Shown here piece by piece: positions 24,301 to 36,022 of a stretch of DNA of 64,000 bases. The stretch comes from Trebouxia sp. TZW2008 (lineage: Eukaryota; Chlorophyta; Trebouxiophyceae; Trebouxiales; Trebouxiaceae): positions 121,096 to 185,095 of the forward strand of contig BDIU01000204.1 in the NCBI GenBank assembly GCA_002118135.1, given 5' to 3'. A program made the position numbers and the translations under genes. Every line of letters begins with the position of its first letter. Within the stretch, counting starts at the first letter, position 1. Below the pieces are notes generated by a model. The model saw only the letters and a program-made list of their open reading frames with translations. It was not told the origin of the DNA and did not search any database.

Positions 24301-27300
24301 AGCATATGGCAGGTAGTCAAGCACCTTGCAGGCTTGCTTTCATGATGTGTCCAGACAATCAGACAAGCTACAAGCATTACTGATTACTGCACTTGGCAGA
24401 CAAGCATGGCAGACAAAGATGGCAGATCAGCTGGGCATGAGACAATGACTCATCAAGGCTTTGCACAGTGCACGTGGTTTTGTAATCATTTTATTGTGTG
24501 GTTCTGCAGTGACTGAACACAAGGCCAAGAGGGAAGGTCGCATAAGCTGATGACAATGTGCGTGCAAATGTCAAACACCAGGTGCCTCACCAGGAAGTAA
24601 ACGAAAACCAATGACTGGCCCAATGAATGAATGAATGCATGCATAACTAAACAAGCATGTGAGCTGCCTGATCGACTGTACATCAGAGTATGACACTGTA
24701 CATGACACCATCATGCAAGAGGGCTGAGTGCAACATGCTGTGCTTTGACTTGCCTGTGACAGATTTTACCGGGACCTCGAAGCCCTTCTACAGTAAACGC
24801 TTGACTTGCGAACGGCAAGCATATGCATTGGGACATTTAGGCAATTGCACCTGTGACATCGCAATAGGCTTGCAGAAGCTTACAGGAGGGAAATGCTCGC
24901 TGACGTCTGCCTTGACAGTCACACAAGCCATGGCGCCAAGAGCTTGAGTGACTGCATCTACAGCTAGCCCTTGCCCCATACTGGCGTCCTCAATCCACCC
25001 ACGCTGCACTTTGCTGATGTTGGACACCACTCGGCTGCCATCGGCATGCTCTGTTTGGAAGGAAAACATCACCATGCCTGTGTTTGTCTGTCTGTACAGT
25101 GCAGAGCTCCTGTTCAGGGTGACGCTGGTGGGGTTCCTGTCATAGTTTTCCAGCAGCCAGAAGGCTGTCTTGCCGTTGCTGGGGTCAGCAGGCATGGCAG
25201 TTTGCGAGAAGTAGCCAGAGCACAAGGATTGCAGAACGGCTTCCTGTCTATCTTGTGGCGACCCAACGAATGCTTGCAGCGACAGCTTGTACTTCTGCAT
25301 GGAATTTTTGACCTTCTGCAGCATCTCATTGGCAATTTCCAGGGACCGCTGTGACAGCCCCTCCTTCTGGGACCAAGCACTGCTTCTCTGATGTCTGCCC
25401 CACGCTTCAAATACATTGAGGTAGGTGAGATGATCACCAGTGGGGTGGAGCAGGCTGTCCCCAGCTGCTCTCTTCGCTGTAAACAGTCTGTCGCCGCCTG
25501 CTGCTGCGACGCATGCAATGATTGCCACGTCCAGGCTACAGCGAAGAGATACGGCCTTCAAAATGCTGATACCCATTTCAATGCCAACCGGCATGCTGCT
25601 CAGAGCCAGCCCCACATTTGACACGGATGTCACACCAGTTGGGCTTTCTTGGATTGCCTTTAGTTTCAGCAAATGCTTGCGGGAGCGTTGCAGGCTGTCC
25701 CTGCATACCAGGGTGCAGAAGTGTAATGCAAAGCCAGAAACGCAAGATCAGCAGCAGGAGTTGCACAGGGGTGATGCAAGCCTAGCAGTAGTTGCAAATG
25801 GCAATCAAGCTCAAGAGTGGCATTGAAAAGCATACTCTTGCTCCAGGCAATTCCAGGTTGAACTTCGACTTGGACAGGGTAAAGTGCATTTGGCACGACT
25901 GCTGAGCACAACAGATGTTCTGCCATGGAGAAGTGCTGACAGACTGTAGCTGCTTTGGTATGGCGCAAGCAAGGCAGATTTGTAGTGCTACAGGTGCATG
26001 TGATTGGGCTGCAAATGGACCGTGCACAGCTCTACTTTACCTGCTCATGCAGAACTTGAGTCTAGCACCAGAAGCCAAAACCAACGCTCGCAATGACAAA
26101 AATGCATGATGCTAAGAACCTTGCAAAGGCATGTTTGAAATGTCAAGCACTCTTGCTGACAGCCCAGAGCGCAAATGCAGAGCTTTTGGTTTAGTAGGAG
26201 AAGAGTCTTTGGACACTCAGTGCAGCCTGAGTAGTCTCCAAATGTACGCTGCCCAATGTGCCCATGCTGCCCGATTGTGTCATGCATCCAGCAACTGTGG
26301 CAAACAGTGCAAAGTGCATGTCATTCAAGCCAGCAGGCAAGCAGGCTGCACCTGAGCTTTTCCTCGCCCATGTCAAGGGGCTTGTGCCCGTCGCCCCCTG
26401 CCAAGGGGTCCATGCCAGTTGCAATCATGCCCAGCAAAAAGCCGTCCAGGTTGGTTTTGAGCACTTCGGGCTGGCTGTACTCCTCAAATGAGCTGTTGAA
26501 GCAGTCTTCTGTGTACATAGTGTAGCAGGTGCCGGGCTGTGTGCGACCTGCTCTGCCCTTGCGTTGCACCTGAGACGCTTTTGAGATACGGGTCTGCTTC
26601 ATGGAGGTGACTCTGGTGGCAGGGTCGTATGATTGCTCCAACTGGAAACCAGTCTCCAGCACCGCAGAGATGCCTGACACACACAACATGGCCTGAGCAA
26701 GAGTGATGCAACCTAAAATAAAAGAAAACAAAACAAGCATCAGTCAGAAAATGGAAATGGGGAAAAAAGTCAAGTCAGATCAAATTGATACAACACAGTC
26801 AAGTATGTCATGAAGTGTGACTTGAAATCATTGAGATGGCAGGGGCAAGAGGAGAAACAAGAGTCCAAGACTGCTGTTGCATGTTTACAGCAGTGCCTAC
26901 ACAATCCACATTGGTACCATGTCATCAATTTTGATTGTATCACTGTGTGGTTGCTGTACACAGCATATGTATGCATGTCAAGGAGGGTTGAACGCAGCTT
27001 ATGACCATATCAAAGGAGCCTGCCTGATGTGAAGTCTCCAATGTTGCACGCTTGTGACCTGACATGCACATTATATTGCTTGTTGCAGTTGCTAGCAGAA
27101 CACTGTGATGGATGAGCTGCATAGCAGCATCAGTTGATTCAAGTGCATCACACAAGTGGCGGTGCATGCAAAAGCTTGCAGAGCCCTCTGCTTAGTGTAG
27201 CACAGAACATTAGGAGCTGGCCCAGGTGGCTGGGCAGCTGTCACAGGCAGGTGGAATGGCGTGGTGACAATTTGGGACTTTGTACTTAACAGCAAACAGG

Positions 27301-30300
27301 GTGAGCAGCAGCTATATATACCTACATGCAGCTTGCAGATCCTAGAAGCCCAACAGGGCAGGGATTGTTGGAAACGCATCATCACAACAAGTCAAGCAAT
27401 GTCGCAAGGCTAGCTCTGGGCAGCAAAAGAGGCCATCAGACTGCTTCTTGTGTGAGCTGCATTTCAATGAGCAGGCCATAGAGCGGGACTCGCACATGTT
27501 TTGATTAAACAGAAAGGCATATATGCAAATAAGACAATCAGACAAAAACAGATTTTTTGCGTGAAATGTAAATACAAGTATTCATTTCTCAGGCCAAGAA
27601 CTTGAGAAGGGTACTTATCTTGCAGGTTTGCTTGATAGACCCAAATAGCGCTGCAGGCCACGCATGACTGCAAATGGAAGTGCACTGCAACCTGGACTTG
27701 ACTATGGGGTTGCACTGGACTTTGCTCACTAATGAGGAGTTGAGAGATGACCTGGAATGGTGATTCCTGCCTCTGCCACATTGGTGGACACGCAGATGAG
27801 GCGCTTGCCCTTGTTCTTGGGGTCCTTGCTGAAGTTGGTCACCTCATCACGCTCTGCCTTGTTCAGGGCCGCATACAGTGGCAACACTTGACACTGGGGG
27901 TCGTGCACCATCATGCCCCTGATGCTCTGCACTAGCTCCCATACAGCCCCAGTAGTGCTGACAAAGATCAATACATTGCCTTTCTCCTGTAGATACACCC
28001 ATATGGCCTCCAGGGCCAGTTCTGTCAGCGCTGAGTCATCCTTGGGGTCCCAGGGCTTGCGCGCGGCATCATACCACACATTCTTCACAGGAAAGGTGAC
28101 GCCGGGAATGTCAATGACGGACAGCTCACCGGGGACTTGGTTATCCCGCAGGTTGTCCACAAACACAGAGGGGGCTATGGTGGCTGACATGATGACAGCT
28201 TTGAAGTCTGGGCGAGCTTTACAGGCTGCAACAATTTTCAGCATCAGCTCGTCAGCCCCTATCTTGCGCTCGTGTGCTTCATCCAGAATGATGCCGTCCC
28301 ACTTGGAGAAGCTCGGGTCGCTGCTGATGACGGCTTGGAAGAAGCCGTAGGTCATGAAGACAATTCTGGACTCAGGTGTGATGAAGACAGTCCCCGCTAT
28401 GCCCAGACCCACCTCTCTGCCAACTGTTGTGTCCCTCATTTCGCTGACATGCTTGGCCAGCCCCTCGGCAATGGCGCGTCTGGGGACCAGAACAGCAATT
28501 GGCTGCTGGGAACGGCCCTGGGGCGTGAAGTCATCCATCATCCACTGGGGCACCATGACAGACTTGCCTGCACATGGCGCCTGGAAGCACATGAGTCATG
28601 CTTGACATGCATGAGCACCTCAAAGGTAGAGACACACAGCAGCTGCGTCATGCCTGACATGCATGAGAAGCTTCACAGCATGGCTCTGGGGGCTGATGTC
28701 ATGCATCTGAAATTGTATGTCAAGCAAGCGTGCAGGGACCCAAATCCAGATCTGTGCAGTATATCATGTACAACACTGTTGTGCCTGTTGCACGAGCAGG
28801 CTTTGACGCGCCCGATGACTGCAAGTGCCTACTGTGCAACTGCTGTGCATGAAGTCTGCTGGTGCTGAGACCTGTGGTATAGCATGTTCAGAGTGAGAGA
28901 CATCATCAGAATATCACCCCAAGATGTCATGAGCCTCAAAAAACTTCATGAACAGTCACATAATGTGGCAGCATTGAATAAGTACATTACACCTAGCATA
29001 AAAGCCTGCAAGGCAGTGAGGTTGAGGCTTACCAATACCTGTGCCCCCTTTGAGCACAACGCATTTGGATCTGTGAAGAAGCTCAAGAAACTCCTGTTTG
29101 CGGGCATACACAGGTAGTGCTGTCTTGAACTGCATGTGCTCCACTTGAAACTTCTTGCTGCTGTCAGCTAGCTGAGCGATGGTTGCCAAAGGCAAGACTT
29201 GGATGCGCTCGCAGAAATAGTCAACCATGCCAATGCGGGCCTCGGTTGCCTGCATGCAACACACTTGTTGTCATTTGCTCACTCACTTTGGGAGGTGCAT
29301 GATCTTGGCTCAAACAGGAGTGCCCTAAGGCAGATGGTGGTGGATGCATGATGGAAGCAATGACCTGAAAGGCAAGCTGCCACTGACCCAAATACAAAGC
29401 GGTTGCATCTTATGCAAACTTGCTCTGATCTCAGCATGCTTTCTGTTGCTGCCAGCTGCCAAGCTGGCCAGTGCACATACAAGACCACATGTCAAGCTGA
29501 ACGGCGCAGAGACTGTCGAACATGTGCAGCAAAATTTAAACTTCAGTGATGCACATGTCAGGCACAGCTTTACAGCATGCAGGCCGACCTGCAGCTTGAG
29601 CTTGCGCTGCTTCTCTGCGACCTGCCACTCAAGTTCCAGCTTGTTCCTCTCGACTGCCAGCTGCTGATGTAAGGTAGGGTCAGGGCCAAAGCTGACCACA
29701 TGAGTCACACAAACTGAGTCTGGGTGGAAAAGCACCAGGTAGTGGGTGCTCATGTCTGCAGAAGAATGATAGCCGGCTTTGAACAGGCTGGCTGCTGTGT
29801 CAGATTGCCTCAAGTTTTTGCTCTTGATGTTGCCTTGGAGGGCATTGCAAATACAGACTGCCCCATCATGATCAGCATAATCGCGGGCAATGTCATGATC
29901 GACCTTGGCAACAGCATAGAACCCATGACCAAATCGGTGCCCATTAGCTGAGCCAATCATACTGAAGTCTGGGCCGGATCGGGCAATGTTGTTGCCGTTT
30001 GCCACTGGATTGGTCCCATGCAGTACCTGCAGCACCATGAGAGAAGGGTATTGAAGGGTGGCTGCTGCACACAAGCACGACTGTCTGTATCAAATGGAGT
30101 CCATACCACAACTGTCCAGAATACACCTCAATATGATGTGAACAAAATGTTTCACTACACATAAGCTCTCATCAACATCAGATAAGCTTGCGGCAGCATG
30201 CATCAACATGGCTGCTTGTGCAGTGTCTAGGTCTGCTTCTGTTTGAGCAGGGTCTGGACCTATGATCATCAGGTTGAAAGCCCATTGCTCTACCTACTGA

Positions 30301-31459
30301 GCAAGGCTGCACCCTATCACAGCATAGGCATGTGCTGCAAAAACAGCATCAACACTTGCAAATGTTGCAGAAGCAGGCAAGGCCCTTGCATTGCATAGGC
30401 TGTGTGTGCTGCTGCTTTGCAGCCAGGTGCAAAAGAGCAAAAGAAGCCCTCAGGAGAGTAGATACAGACAGCTGCTTGCGCCTGTACATGCTTGACATGT
30501 GGCTCCAGCTACCAAAGTATGCTGAAGCCTGGAAACTGTACCCAACTAGTCAGTTGAGGAGCACTGAGGTGAGCCTCAGTCAGCTCACCGTCGTGACTTG
30601 CTTGAACTGCTGATCCAATGTACAGCGCCAAGCATCAAATCTGGCTTGTCTGGCAGATACTGCAACCTTCTTGACAGACACTGGCTGCTCCTGGAACAGC
30701 GATGCAAAACGTTTGAACTCCCGAGAGGTGGGGTCCAGGGCAATCAGGTCTGAAGGCACTTTTGGGTCCTTGAAGGGAGGCGTCTCCACCTGCAGCCTGG
30801 TGATGTCAGTGCGCAATGCTCGCTGCTCTGATTGAGCTGCCTTTTTGGCAGCAGCAATATCTTGCTGCAGGTTGAAATTGGGATTCAGTGCCTGGCTCTG
30901 TGCCTGAGAAGTCACATTGGGGCTTGGTGTCTGGCGTTGTGCCACTGGATGTCGATGACCCTGTCTAGGTTGATAAGGTGCAGAGTTGGGAGATAGCGTA
31001 GGTCGTGGCTGTCCATAGCTAGGTGATGGTGTCTGGGGTGCAAATGAGGGGCCTGGTGGGGAAGCTGGACTGCTATGAGGCTGGGCACTAGACTGATGTG
31101 CTTGGTCGCTTTTGAGGAAGGCTTGCACAGGTGTAGCAGGCGTGTAGTAAATGGTTGAGGTCAGATTATGTAGTTGAGCTGCAGCTGCACGCGCAAGCGT
31201 GCTGACGTTGAAGTTGAGATAAAGGAATTGACCCTGATTAGCTTGTCCGATAGGAGGCACGAATGCAATACTTCGTGCCGATAGCTGCTGCTCAAGCTCA
31301 GCGCGCGGAATACCCGTTACAACCTGCAAAAAGTTTCATGCACGCATTATCGCGACTAGTGTGCGCTAGCAGCTTGTTGCAGGATGCTGCCAGGGTCATC
31401 TCTGCGATATTGCTTACCACTGTGCAGTCGCTGGGATACTTTCTAGACGCTGGTTTCAT
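21378..31459 (-). CDS. RRM-like - PARP - DEAH helicase - nucleotidyltransferase fusion
   Basis: Ten exons, phase-consistent throughout: 31459-31418, 31323-30589, 30026-29589, 29249-29033, 28567-27752, 26673-26352, 25700-24884, 23834 to about 23223, 22153-21821 and 21620-21378 (stop), about 1,520 residues. ATG 31459 opens a 14-codon exon spliced to VVTGIPRAELEQQLSARS, an RRM-like start; a Pro/Gln/Ser-rich linker follows. Residues about 215-375 form a PARP catalytic domain (VSVKKVAVSARQARFDAW; LHGTNP; GHRFGHGFYAVA; YHSSADMSTHYLVLF): His and Tyr of the triad are present and the Glu position appears to be His, as in mono-ADP-ribosyltransferases or inactive members. The DEAH helicase has P-loop GGTGIGKS (completed across an intron), ILDEAHER, MSATI, STNVAEAGITIPG and QRKGRAGRTQPG, then HA2/OB (GDHLTYLNVFEAW). 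Exon 8 is unassigned. The end carries [15 protein letters not shown] and DFDVNNLKM, a CCA/poly(A)-polymerase-like head. Likely RNA-directed; the exon 8 donor is the weakest join. Confidence 0.82.
30244..30314 (-). other. Degenerate tRNA-like or tRNA-derived SINE sequence
   Basis: On the minus strand this reads GGGTGCAGCC, then a canonical A-box region TTGCTCAGTAGGTAGAGC, an anticodon-arm-like GGGCTTTCAACC and a B-box-like GGTCCAGACCC at normal tRNA spacing. The acceptor and T stems do not pair well, so it is not a functional tRNA. It lies inside an intron (30027-30588) of the PARP-helicase gene. It is either a decayed tRNA gene or the head of a tRNA-derived SINE. Confidence 0.45.
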
Positions 31460-31791
31460 CCTACACTAACGCGGGTATGTCCACTCTGATTGGTTGACAC
31501 GCAATCGGTTCGACAGAGGCCAGAATCACTCGATCACAAGCTTGTAACGCGCAACGAGCCTGATTACACGGCTAGTGTTGCTGCAGGCGGCTGCAGGAGA
31601 GTACGCTCGCAAGCAAATCAGCCCAAGCAATAGTCGCAACACTTCTGGACGCTCTTTTGGGGATCGCAACAAATGAGACGCGAGAAGTGTCGAACTGCAA
31701 GCTCCCCGTCATCGCACGTGACCAATCATGCTGCTTGACCGGAAGTTGGGCTCCCCTGCTAGGGCTCCAACGATTGGTAGGGTTAGTCATG

Positions 31792-34700
31792 CCCTTTCCT
31801 TATATGTAGTGTACACTTCATGGTACTCTAGATTCCCCGGCAGCGGCCACCGCGCATAGCCGATGTGAACTCAGCGACGCGTTGAGTCCGATTCGCACTC
31901 AGCGTGACGTAACGGCGCGTGGCACAGTTAGTCACGTCGTTGCGGACTTAAATCGCCTAAGTGCTTTGCTTTGCAGTCAACGACCTGAAGTGCTGATGCA
32001 GCTTGAGCTCGCGCTATGCAGATACAGGACGTCGCTCAACGAACAAGCTCATATTTACACACTGTTGAGGATAGTAGAATTGTTCACACTGCAGTGGGCA
32101 CTCCAGGTACTCAGCTAGCATCTGCCTGAACATGATTTGCTCTTTCAGCTATAGGAGTCAGACAAGCTTGCTTGTTCTTTGGTTTGAGGCAGTTCTTGCA
32201 GAAACCGCATCTCCGCACTCTGAGTTGTCTTGATGGTCTGTGTGGCTCTGCTTGCTTGCTGACTGCAGCTTCAGGACCAGCACTGTCAAGTACAGCAGAA
32301 GTGACAGTGTTGGGTCCTACGCTAGCAGCCTGAGCAGCAGTATTAGCAGCAGGTCTGGCAGAGGCAGCAGGAATGCTGGCAGCAGCATTGCTGTTCTCCT
32401 TGTCATCCTGTTTGCTGCTGCTGAGCAGCTGAGCAAAGCTACGCTTCTTCCTAGAAGGCTGAGGCTTTGGTAGGGGCGCTACAGGGGGCAGTGAGCTGAC
32501 ATCTACTCTTGCTGCTGCTGCTTTTGATTTACGCTGCCCTTTGGTGAGCCCTTCCAATGCTGACTTCAGCCTTACAGTACTGTCATTGAGGCCGTCCTGC
32601 ACCTTCCCAATGGCTTGAGCTGGCTGGCTGAGACCAGCTAGGCTGCGGCTTGCCAGCTGCTGGAAAGAGCCTTCTGCCTGGTTGAGCTTGTTGAGCAGGA
32701 TGTTGCGCAAGTCAGCATTGCCTCTGGAGTGGTCAAGGAGCTTGTTGAATTGAGCTAGCATGTCAGCATCGCTTGTTTTGCTGAGCTGTGACACTGAAGG
32801 ACCAGCACTGGCAAGCTGCATGCTGGTGGTGCAAGCTGCGCCCTGTTCATGCTGTTGGGCTTCATGCTCAAGCTGCAAGTTCTCTGTCAGCTGTGTCCAG
32901 CTGTCAAGCTCTGGCTGTGCATCTGTGTCACTGCGTTGCAAGAGACGCTGCATGCCGCCCCGGCTGCTACCTGCCCATGTTCCCAGGAACAATACTATAT
33001 CCTGCTTTTTGCAGCCACTGAGCTGAGCAATGACCTTCACTCTATGCTTGCAAAAGTAGCCCAGGGCGCCTTGAGGGCAGCTGCAGCTGGCTGTCTCTGT
33101 GCATGCACCTGTCACCCTGTACTGAATGCTCTGTTCCTGCTGACTCTTGACCAGAGCAGGCTGTCCAGCCTCTGTTGGCAATGTGACATGCGCATCAGGG
33201 ATTCGCTCTGCAGCTATGACAGCATTAGTGACTATCTGCTCTTGCTTTCGGTTGCGAGTGAAGCCGCTGACCTTGGACTGCTGACTGCATATGATCCTGA
33301 GCTCAAACTGCATCAGACACAAACCCTTTGAACGCTGTCCTTATTGACACCAAAGAGCAGCTAGGACTGAGCAGGGTTGACGATGTGCAACCCAATGCAT
33401 ACACAGCAAAACAGTGCAGGCAAAGCTGAGTCACCATTTTGCAAATGAATGATGCAGTTGCAGTATGTTGCAGACTCTGACTGAACAATGTTGCCAGCTG
33501 CTGACCTTTTCACACAGTGCATATAGCAGCCAGTCCAAGCGCCTGTTGCTGAGCCGCCGCCTGTCTGCCAGCCCGACTCCTTTCAGGGCAGAATGGAACC
33601 CTTCACATGCACCAGTGGTGTCCTGCTGAGAATGAGGAGCTGTCCTGAAACCTCGGACCCATTGCACTGCAAAGGCAGAACACTTTCAGCAAGACTTCAT
33701 GCTTGTGCTGATGTACACATGCAGCAAAATTGCACATGCAAGCTGATTGATCAGACGTCCAGTCCTACATGTATAGGCCATTGAAACAGAAATTTCAGCT
33801 TGCAGGGTTTGACACTTGTTGCTGCAATGCAACAAACTGCAATTGCCTAAACGTGAAGGCATTTATCACTCTCAATGACATTTCACAGCATGCCCAGAAA
33901 TCAGCAAAATGCCACTCAAAGGTCTGAGCCAGCATGACTTACTCAGCTTGACATCTGTGCCCCATTGAGACCGAAAGTAGTCCACAAAGGCCTTCTGCTC
34001 AGCAAAGTCTGTGTAAAGCTGCTCCATGCATCGCTTGACCCTGTGCAGGAAGGCTGCATCTGACTCATCATGATGCTTCAGCATAGCCGTGACCTGACCC
34101 AAGCGGTCAAATATGGCTTTGGGCAGCCCACGCCCGCACTTTGCTAGCAGGTTCTTCAACCAAGCCCGCTTGACATGCCAATGACAAAGATAGACAGGGA
34201 AGTTCTTGCCATACAACTCCCTGCAGCCAATAGGCAACGTGAGGTTGTTGCTGTAAACACAATATCATACTGACCAATCTGATCAATCAGCAGATTCAGG
34301 TGCAGCACGTCATGCATGACATGCAGCAGAATTTTGGCAGGTGTGTAGGTCAGGCGTGACAATATGAACAGGTGCATGCCCATTTCAATGAACAGCTTCA
34401 GGGACTGAAAGTGTGGAGGATGCTGTCAGAATGGTAGTCTACTTGCAACGCTTGAAGACACAAGGGCAAGCTTACTTGATGGCGTTGATCTCAGCCTAAG
34501 CAGCGTCCACCATGAAGCAGCTGGGCTGAAACCCAGGATGAGCTTTCTGCATGCTGGCCTGCCACGCTTTGAAAAGCCGAAGCATTTTGGCCTCTGATGT
34601 GCAGTAGGTCAACGCATGGAATATTGGCAGCCCATTTCCAAACTCATCAATTGCCAACCCAGTGTAGAGTGACAGCTTGTTGGAGTTGGTGCCAAATGTA

Positions 34701-36022
34701 GCATTGCACAGAGCCACATCATCATTGGCATGGTCTATGGCATTCTGCACCATTCTTGGTGTGCTGAAACCTAGCTGAAAGCTGTCGTCAGGTGGCTCTG
34801 TTGCACTGTCAGGCTGATCATCGTCCTGAGCTGCATTGAAGACGGGTTTGCCTGACCTGTGCTCTTGATACATCCAGACCCAGTCAGCATGCTCAAGCAC
34901 CCATGCTCTGAGTGACGTTGCCACATCTGCATTATAACGCCATGTCTGCTGCTCCAGATGCTGAATAATGTTCCTGATGTCCTGAGCCTGTGATCTCAGC
35001 ATCTCTACCAAAAAGCTCCTTGTTCTGTTTTTTAGCTTGGAGGTCTCCTAAAATCTGAGAAGGCATCAAGCCAAGCTGGGCAAGGCTGAGCACTAGCTGC
35101 CTGGCAAATCTGGACAGATCAGGCGCTTCATGCCTACGGCTTTGTGCATGATCTGCATCAGGCCCATGTACTTGCTGGTGGTCTGCGTTGCAATGATCCA
35201 TTGATTGCAGTGAGACACGCACAGCCCAAGGCCATAGTGCATACTGCAGGATGTGGATCTGGAACAAACAGCCAAGCTTGCAGCCATCCTCCCTGGCGCA
35301 TTTTGACTTTCTGCTGCCAGCTGGCCGTTCCTGCTGCGGCAGGAGGTCAGGTTTCTGATGGCTGTCAGCTAGCTTTTGACTGCGATAGCCACTGAAGGAG
35401 CACTGCAGATCAAGTTTGACTAGGAATGAGTTCTTCTGCACATGTGGTATGTCAGCTGCGCTGCTTCTTGACTTTTGTTGATTGGCTGTCGTGAAGTCTG
35501 TGTTGTATAGATCAGCCTCACCTGCGTTGTCAAGCTGCTGTCAAGGCTTGATCTTTACTGAAATAGCAGAGACTTGGAGCTTAGCTTACCACCAATGAAA
35601 TCGTTGACATACTCTGTGCGTAGAAATGCCTCCTGATACTCAGGCTTTTTCCCATAGCTGCTGACGCGAGTCTGCCACTGTATGTCGTCGCGACTGACAA
35701 AATTTAAACCTGTCTGATCGTTTTTGCGTCGCGCGGGGGCTTGCAGCTCGTGCTCAAAAGGTACTGACTGTGCTTCAAGCTCTGCCGGCCAAGTTGCGAA
35801 AACAATCTCTTTCTTCATCGACGCGCTGCGAGCTCTGCAAGTTGTCGCAGAAGGAGTAGCGCTTCTTGTTCAAAGCTTGTTAGTAATGTCGGCAAGTCTT
35901 GCGTGACTAAGAGCTTAGCGTAGAACTCAGCGCAGCTTGAGTTGAGCGCGACCGCGGAGTCGGTGCGGTCGTCGGTGGAAATCTAGAATACCATGAAGTG
36001 TACACTACATATAAGGAAAGGG
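31792..36022. mobile_element. MULE (Mutator-like) DNA transposon, 4.2 kb
   Basis: Near-identical terminal inverted repeats bound the element. The left end, CCCTTTCCTTATATGTAGTG at 31792, continues ACACTTCATGGTA and TCTAGATT; the right end at 36022 is its complement with one mismatch in about 42 bases. A perfect 9-bp direct repeat TTAGTCATG flanks it (31783-31791 and 36023-36031), the Mutator-type target duplication length. A minus-strand transposase gene fills the interior. The near-identical ends indicate recent activity. It sits about 320 bp upstream of the start of the PARP-helicase gene, in its probable promoter region. Confidence 0.93.
32111..35818 (-). pseudogene. MULE transposase with SWIM zinc finger, disrupted
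   Basis: The start is ATG 35818; the first intron joins 35818 to about 35591 with an exon from about 35529 by GT-AG. The second exon has a Cys-containing DNA-binding-like N-terminus (KCAREDGCKLGCLFQI). The catalytic region reads ALCNATFGTNSNKLSLYTGL, where the usual first Asp is Asn, and SCFMVDAA. Further exons give YLCHWHVKRAWLKNL, then the SWIM finger CSCPQGALGYFCKHR (CxCxnCxH), a long Ser/Ala/Gln-rich stretch, and a C-terminal Cys cluster CGFCKNCLKPKNKQAC recalling half of a CXXC finger. A frameshift lies at the A5 run 35010-35014 (one base lost or gained restores ELLVEMLRSQAQ), and a TAG at 34496-34498 interrupts VDAA and AEINAIK. Either the copy is dead and mobilised in trans, or these are assembly errors. 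The family assignment is firm from the SWIM motif and the ends. Confidence 0.85.

Noticed and set aside
30244..30314. A functional tRNA gene
   Set aside because: Acceptor and T stems do not pair and the B box has mismatches.
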